The notes under the pieces: generated by a model
Database searches by the model: none
Told to the model about the DNA's origin: nothing
What the model saw: only the letters and a program-made list of their open reading frames with translations
Assembly: GCA_947247005.1 (NCBI GenBank)
Contig: OX365952.1
Span: 31,312,222 to 31,376,221 of the forward strand
From: Spisula solida
Lineage: Eukaryota; Mollusca; Bivalvia; Venerida; Mactridae
DNA length: 64,000 nt
Direction of reading: 5' to 3'
Translations under genes and position numbers: made by a program
In this document: piece by piece, positions 53,201-62,200 of the stretch
How the letters are laid out: the number at the start of each line of letters is the position of its first letter
How positions within the stretch are numbered: the first letter of the stretch is position 1

Positions 53201-56200
53201 TCAGAGTTCAGTCATTCGGCCACTTTTAATATTACGATCGTAGGGTTGTTAATGTGCCTTGGTCGGAAATGCGTGTACATATGCTCTATCCTTGGTCACG
53301 ACATACTTAAGTCATACATCCCTCGTTTGGTGCTCTATGTATAAATGATACTGTTCCAATAGCCATTGGCATGGAGGCGCAGTTCTAATTGTTCATGTAG
53401 ATGACTCAATTTTCAAGCACGGTCGATGGAATCTTAGAAACAAAGTAATTTTGGATAAAAATCGAGTGTCAAATAAGATAACAGTAAATTTTCTACTCAT
53501 TACACTATTGCTTCAAGTGGTAACAAATTCTAATATGATCAATTGCAACATTACTAGTACGGTATTTTAAGTATTCACAAATGAGTCGGAGCATATGGAC
53601 AAGGATTATACCCATAAAAAACAGAGAATAAGTGTAAGGGGACGATTGACGACTAGTGGGTTGATAACTATTTCTTACTTTGGCATGCTTTAGAGATAAA
53701 TATACATGATTTAGTGTTACACGCGAGACGTGACAATCACGTTGATGTTATTACAGGTTCTATCCTAGCTATCCACTTCTCTATATGAATATTTTATCCC
53801 TACAGGTCTTTATATGACAACAAAATTGAATCGCTTGCCAACGGAACATTTTCTCCGCTCATCAGTCTACAGACTCTGTAAGTATATTTATATTCTCATA
53901 CATATTATATTACCCGCCATTATTTACGTGTCATTCACTGTCGCCATATCCTTGATGAGATCTTTTCATTTTCGACCAGTTTTCATGCGACAGAATATCG
54001 CAAAACATTCACATTTTCATAGAGGAAAACAAGTAGTCTACATAGCGCCGCCTGACAAGAACAAGACCTACTTACGACCTGATTAGACCCATTCATATTC
54101 AGAATCTGCACCACAAGGCGCAGCTTATAACATATTTTCATGAAAATTGGAAGAGGTCATGTTGAGTTCTTTTTTCACAAAGTAGGGAGTTTTTTAGAGT
54201 TTTGTCATATTTTCTCAAAAATGTATGTTTTCACCTATGACCTTATTCCATAAGTCGACAATATACTAGTATATATATTATGTTGGCGTGAATAGGTCTC
54301 CACTTTCCTTCATTGTCGTAAAAGTTTTTTAGTGCACAGAGGTCATGAAAATCATTTAATTTCCATTATTTGACGTAAAATATTTATCTGGTTAGCCTCT
54401 CAAGTGGTAGGATTACATTGACGACAATAGCTCTTAAACGATGATCAAGAAATGGTTTCATACTTTGATTTGTTCGATGTAGCCACTTGTATACTTCTCC
54501 CAATATAAGAGAACAAATTAAATCTTCAAGTGCAAGTTTGCGATATACGTTTAGTTAGAAGAGACAAGTACTCTGATTAATCCTGGAGACAGGCAGACAT
54601 GTCTTTGGCTGATTGATGAAATCTGAATTTTTGATATTCCTCCGGTAATTCGGTGTTTAACTCGCACAGAGATGTTCCTATCTACTAAACCCTGATTATA
54701 ACACTGCCCAGTGTCACTTGAAGAATATGGTACTAGTAGAAAATCTTGCCATAAGTTTCAAGTGTTTCACGTATGCAGTGTACAAACGTTAGCCATTCTG
54801 AATTAGATCTAATTATGATCGAAAATTACGAAATTTGATATATTAATTCAAAGCAACAGAGTTATAATAATGGTACCGTAATGGGAGATGCTATCTTCCA
54901 CCACTCAAAAATCAATCTTACATAACGTCTGAATTATGAATATCAATCGGAGAGGAGGAGAAAATGTATGATTTGTTTCACATATTGTACGTCCATAAAA
55001 AGTTATCTAAAACATTCAACGCCACAAATAAGGACATTCAACATCGATTGGTCAATGTTAACTTAGAATCTATATACTAATTTATATTTCAGCCATTTGG
55101 GAAGAAATCCGTTTATTTGCGACTGTAACTTAGGCTGGCTATCTGATTATCTCAAAGTGAACCCTATTGAAACAAGTGGTGCCCGCTGTGTACGACCTCG
55201 ACGCATGGAACGCAAGAAGCTTAGTGGAACTAATGCATCTAAGTTCAAATGTAAAGGTGACTTATTCTTTAGCATGTCGCATGTACACCTCACTTTCTCA
55301 TTTTGTATCAGTTCGTTATGGTGAGCAAAACTTTAATGATCTTGGAAATTGTGTTAAAAAAATATACACCTATAGAATAATGAATTATCCTCACAACATC
55401 ACATGAAACATTTTCTGGTACAAAAAAATATCATTTATTTGGTTGATGGTGCAAGGACGTTGATTTACTAAATCGCTAATATGAATATGGTTAGCCACAT
55501 GTTTTGCTCAGTATATGCGATTCTTTTTAATCTTCACTATTATTGAGCCTTATAGACCTGATTGATAAAATATACATGACACTTTTGCAATGTACATGTT
55601 TTTTGATAATAACCTAACTATTTTTTATTATTTTATGTCCACTAAATTGGACCCATGTTGTACCTTACTGAAATAACCGAGACACCATACGTAATCCAAA
55701 TATTACAGTTGATTTAAGCTAGGACATTATTGTGATGTTTCAATTTTCGTTAATAGATTTCGAATTCCTTACACACACAAATTCAATACTTGCACATGCA
55801 TAGAATTACGCTTACGTGTATATATAGCTATTTTTATTTTTGTTATATCATTTCAATATAATGTTTATATTTTCACATAGAAAATGTTATGTATGAGTAT
55901 TCATTACAACAAAAACTCTGTCTATATTAACATAACCTTCGTGATTGTCTGCAAGATGGTCATCACATCGTATCTTACATGTACATGTATTTCATACCAT
56001 TAGCATTGCTCTATCTAGAACACGCGTTCAAATGTATACTTCCTTTTCAAAATTGTCATACGTTTATTTTCGATCAAATGGCTTTGGATCGCTGAAACTA
56101 TTTCATTCAGTTTTTTGACATCTGAGACTACGGCTGATCATTTTCTCGTTCGGCAGTGTGTTGGGCATTGTGCCTTGTAGTATGTTTTCATGTTTTCTGT

Positions 56201-59200
56201 GCTCGACTGGTTAAGGTCAGAGCTGCCTTCCCTGTCTGACTAAATATTATCTTTTTATATACATTGTAATTCTAAAGTCATTTCAATGAAACGAAAATTT
56301 GTAAAGCAAAATAACTTAGTAGTTATTTAACGCTTCATTTGACGAAAAGGTGTGCTATCCACATTTCATTGTGGATAAAAAAGTACCGTTATTACCTATG
56401 CTCGTGCCTGCATGTATCTACTGTGTTATCTATCTTTCTGTACCAGTATTCATTTCTAAATTTATTATTGTCAGTGCATGTATTACACTTATATGTCCAT
56501 ACTACATGAATCCTCGCCATAGCGATAAGTATTAATTGATCTGAGGGTTACATCCTGACCTCTGATTCTAGTATTTCCAATTCTATATATTGGATATATA
56601 GCCGTATTTGCTTTGGTGCCAATAGCACACATCTTCGACATCCAAAACTATTTTCAAAGTTCCGTTTACTTTCTTTTATTATTCCTTAAACAAACTACAA
56701 TGCGTATTTTAAAATACTAGTTCGGTTTTTACAAAAAGATAATAAAAATAGGACAGGTAATGCAGCCATTAACTGAAACAATCGAGCACAGAAAACATAA
56801 ATAACACAGACCACACGACCGTGACAAAGCCCAACACACAACTGAACGAGAAAATGAAACTAAACAAGATAGTATCTCTGATTTTAGAGAATTGTTTTAT
56901 AGTTTATTTACAAGAAATAAAATATATTGACATTTTTAAAATGACCTCGGGAGCTCTTTAGTTGTACGATATAGAAATTAGTTTCTGACAGGAAATATCA
57001 GGTCTTGATTTTTGTAGTAGAAACAGCTGAATTGGAATATCCAATAAGATCAGGAAGATGTATGGATAACCCTACAATAAGTAACACTGTCTGTGTCGTA
57101 GTATTATCTATAATATTGAGGATCACACATCAGATGATGTTAGTTATAGATAGAATTAAAGGCTTAAAGACAGAAACTACATTATAAATTGCCTGGTTTA
57201 TATGTAAGGCATACACGAGAGAACACATGCTACATTAATGTTCATACAACGCACAGTTTTGTAAAATTGGGTTTCAACCCGGAAAAAGACCTGGTTCGTT
57301 CTATGTCTGACTCTTGCGTGGATGGCTAGGCGCTGCCGTCGTTTGTGTGTGACTTTGGATGGTGTATGCGCCACAGTATTTTCTCAATCAGTGCCAACCA
57401 TATTTCACGACACCGGTAAACTCCTAATTGCCAAAAATGTTATTTGTTTCTGGTATTTCCACCTACAATAACTATCCCCAAACCCTAGGCGTGTTGTACT
57501 TGGTACTGTTTTATCAAAGCATTAACGTGCTTCTTAAATGTACGTTTAAATTTAGAATCTGTATAATTCTTATACAATAACTACGTATGGTAAACTGATC
57601 TGCAATATTTATAATAGATCAAACAATGGACTCCTGCAAACCATATGAATAACAAATTCGCAGTTGTTGAAAAATAAGAAATAATTTAAAAATGAACGGA
57701 AGTTTAAGATTTCCATAAGAGCTTGGATACCAAATACTATTATTCAGGTTCAGCATCACCTTTGACGAATATCAACAATAAAAAACCCCAAAACAATACA
57801 CAACCTTCCGACCATTATGGTTTTGCAGTTTAGCGTCAAATGAAAAACAACAACATATTTATTTGACCTAATTGGTTGCTTTGATTAAGATGGCTCTGTT
57901 ATTATTCATTAATCGATATATTGTGGTGGGTATTGTCAGTGTATTACCACAATGATAACATTTTAGCTACCTCAGTACTTCATTGATTGGTAACGACGTT
58001 GTACCGGCCGCCACTTTGTGGCTGGTGCTTTGGTTGAGTACATTTGAAAAAATGCATATTCTGAGTGATAGGACCAGATGTAAATAATTTCGACTGGCGC
58101 AAAAAAGTATTGTTTTTATTTGTATGTTTTTTTTTATATTTACACTGCACGTGTTTTTTAGGCACGGAAGAGTATCGTACGAGAAATGCAGGTAAATGCA
58201 CCATAGATAATACTTGTCCATTAAAATGTGACTGCACTGGGACAACTGTGGATTGCTCATCTAGACGTCTTTCATCTGTGCCAACCAATCTTCCAGCATA
58301 CATCACCGAGCTGTAAGTTTAATGTTTAGTACAATAATTCTCTTACTGTGTCCGGATACACATGATATGTAGCTGGCTTGAAACTGAAAACATCTTATTG
58401 AACTATTAGTAAAATCACCGGCAAAAGGGAAAGCATCATCAACTTGCGTTATTTAATATTTGAAAATGGCTTCACTTGAATTCTGCTATATAACTGTCTC
58501 GGGCACCAAATAACAGTCACGAGTGATGCTTTCACATCTCTTACTGCTTAAGATGTGAACAAACTAGTTTTAATACGTCAAATCACAATACTGTAGTGGT
58601 ATATAGTAGCTGTTGAAATATTTAGTGAAAGGAATTCTTCACATTCGTGACTACTTAAGATGTGTAAAACTTGTTTTCATAATCAGATAATGAAATACTT
58701 AATCACAATACTGAAGTGGTATATCGTAGTAGCTATTAAAATATTTAGTGAAAGGGGTGGAAGTATTGCAATATATTCATTCGTTTCCCCCTCTCTCCCA
58801 TTACAGTAATCTAAAAGACAACCAGATATCCAAACTGTCAGCTGATACATTCAATGAACTTCCGAACCTTCAACTGTTGTAAGTATGATAGTATCCGATT
58901 AATATATATTATTTACCTAAATATTTGATCATCAATTCAGACTCACATTCGATGGCTAACATAGGTGGTATTTTCATCGTTAAAGAACAAAAGAAATACC
59001 ACTTAGAAATCAAACGACTTAAGTAGTTACATATTTCAATTTAATTCATTCATTTTTGTTAGGCGGCTTAGGCCACACTTCCAACCACCTAAGGTACATT
59101 TTGAATGTGTTTCATCTTCAACGCCCAGATAACCGTTCCACAATTTGTGGAATAGTATCAAGTACAGTTGTATATAATAATAGTATAATTTATTGAATGG

Positions 59201-62200
59201 AGTTAACATATGCAATGAATTAATTCACTATATGGATTTTAGTGTTATAACTATGCTTATACATGTTAACGTTCGTGTTTACTGGTGTTTATTATCTGTT
59301 AATATTCAATATGTCCTCGTTAATAGTACAGCTACTTATCGTATCTTTCATTTCAGAGACTTGAGTGACAATCTTATAGAAATAATTGAAGATAACACTT
59401 TTGCCTCTCTCGACAAACTTGTGGAACTGTAAGTATATTACTACAGTCTACCTTACATACACTATTAGTACTAGTAATTATTATACGGATGGCATTGTTG
59501 TGTGCTATTCATAATGCACAAATTAGTACTCCGTGTTTTTTCATTGTACGAGAGGTGTTCAAGAGTTCATGGAAATGCTTTAGAATCCAGTGTTTCTGAA
59601 ATCCGTCCAGATTAGCAAATGAAAAATACTGAAATCACAAACAGTGCACTCTAAGCATAATACTCATCGATACAGCTCATGTATACGCTGGCGTTATTAA
59701 CATATGCTATGTCAAGGCGTCTGTGTTTGTTTATGTTTATGACATGTAGCATGTAGAATATTTCCAATGGCTTGTTGGTTAAGGAATCATACGGAAAGGT
59801 AAGCTAAATAGTTCAACAAGGGCTCGACGTCGAGAAGTAAGTGTGATTAGAGAATATAATGCTCCATTAGTTACACTGGCTGATTATTACATGTTATAAG
59901 AAATAAACAATTTCACTTTTATGTGTTTTCAGGAACCTTGCAAATAATCGACTAGAGAAGGTATCCGGCAGAATGATGACTGGACTGACGGGCGTACATC
60001 ATGTGTAAGTCATTGACAATATTGTTTACCGATTGTATGGATTTATCAAATTTGTGTGCTTGTGAAATCGCTAATGTCGCCAATTGTGTAGTAAATGTTA
60101 ACCATTTGTGTTCGTTTTCAGGTCTTTGACAAGCAACAGACTGACATGCATCAGTAACACTACATTTCAAGAGACGGTCAATTTACGTAAATTGTAAGTA
60201 TTGCAATGAATACAGTTTCTCAAGCATGAGTTTCGAACTTATTTAACAATACATGCACATGGTCATATATGTCATGGTATGCGGTCAGTAAAAGTAAACA
60301 TTACCTGTATAACTGGACAATGTCATAATTATTTAAACTAACCATATCAAAAATATAGATGTTATGAAAATATATAGCAATGTTATATGTCATGAATATT
60401 GAAGCATGTAAAATTGGCACTGGTTTTTGTTTGAATGTTTTGTTGGGTAGTTTTAGAAAGGGAGTCGCTTTCGTAGAAATTAAATTTAATTCTTGTACGT
60501 TAAAGGTTGTAGTTCGACAATATTTTGTGTGCAAACTTTCTTATTGTATGTTTTTTTCAGAAACCTTTTTGGTAATCAGATTGGGTGTATACAAGAAGGA
60601 GCATTCGATAGAGCCCCGGAAATATCCTCTTTGTAAGTATAAACCTTTCCAGTAAACACTTACATGATATGGAGTCCGTAAAGTAGTATTTGTATCAATT
60701 TATTTCTTTTTTGTGCTTGAGTGTGTGTTCCTTCTTTAGGTCTTTCGTGCTCTGCAGTTTCTATTGATTACTGCATTTTTGTCCGATTTGTTATTGTATT
60801 ATGAATGTCTTTTTCGCCTTTTCAAATATTGCTTTGTTTATAAATTTTATTTAAAACAATTAATAATATAATAATACTTTGCAAAACATTAGTTGGTATC
60901 GTTTGAGGGGTTCCATAATATGACAATGAACGGATTTCGTGGTAAGCGAATATTCCAAGTTCACACGAACATACTATTTATTATAGATATGCCAATGCAT
61001 AAAGATAAAAAACAAAATTTGATATTTAATATAACTGGGAAGGCAAAATTCAACAGAAACAGCATAACAGGAAAGATGAACACTATTATAAAATATTATA
61101 GTCGTGATGTTATTTTACTCTTTCAGAAACTTGATGTCAAATCCATTCTCATGTAATTGCCATTTACAATGGTTTTCCAAGTGGCTCAGCACACATGATG
61201 TTTTAGTAGGAAGTCTAGCATGTTATTTCCCGCGTAAACTGCGTGACCAGCAGTTCCTCGGCGTTGATACCGAGGAAATGATATGCGAAGGTATGTTGAT
61301 CGTTAGTATACTTCGAGGAAGAAATACTAGTATTATAACATCTCACTGTTCTTATACCCTATCCTCGAGTACTCTACGCACCCCCATGGAAATAAATGTC
61401 AAATATTTGTGTGAACGTACTTATCCTCTTCATGTCCGCTGGCAGATAAGGCTGTTACCAGGTGTCTCCTATGCTGTCTATCCTCCGCAATCGTTTCTAT
61501 TTCTCCTACAATATTTCCCATATTAGTTACGTCACTATTATTAGACTTGTCTCTTTCGGCCTTCTTTGGTGTATTTGTTTCGTCTGATTGTGTCCATTTG
61601 TGCGTAAGGTTTAATTAATATAAAGTTTATTTTATGGCATTCTGTTAATCTATAACCAGACTTGAATCAATAGTATATCACACACACTTTATTATGTTAA
61701 TAATGTGTATGTGTGTTTGTAATTATTTAGGCCTTTCGGTCAAGGATAACCCATGAAAGTGCAAGCACTTATTTCCAATGGGGTCCTGTATTTTTGCTGA
61801 AGGGACAGCGAGTAGAAGAAAGAGTTGTGATACAAGGAATCCGGGTGCGTTACCCTAGCTCGTTCCGAATAGACTCCTTGGTTCTTTAACGTGCCCGGTG
61901 TATAACACCGATACACGCGAGACTACCTCTGGGTTTCCAACCAGTTCATCTCGAGTTGGGCGGGAAACACTGAAAAGCGTTTCAGAAATGACCAAGTGTC
62001 CCGGTCGAGATTCGAACCAGGGACCTCTCGATCAGTAGTCAAGTGCGTTATCCACTCGACCACCATGCCACCCATGTGTGTCATGGCATGGAGGAGAATT
62101 GTGCAAAGCATACAGTACCTCACTATGGTTATTCATTATTTTTGGGAAGGTTGTTTGGTGGAAAGAAAATGTAGCGATTCTAATATGAATGTTTTTATGA

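Larger units (their letters stand above)
55257..58161 (+). other. slit intron between D2 and D3 (2905 bp)
   Basis: Contains two copies of the dispersed repeat in opposite orientation (56110-56250 and 56735-56895), about 0.5 kb apart. Nothing else recognised. Confidence 0.8.

Noticed and set aside
61104..61526. 140-codon frame as a single-exon gene
   Set aside because: Its first part is the D3 C-cap exon in the right frame. After 61290 it only continues into the intron.
61997..62076. Functional tRNA gene on the minus strand
   Set aside because: The A and B boxes are good, but there is no acceptor-stem closure, and the sequence continues into a SINE body and tail.
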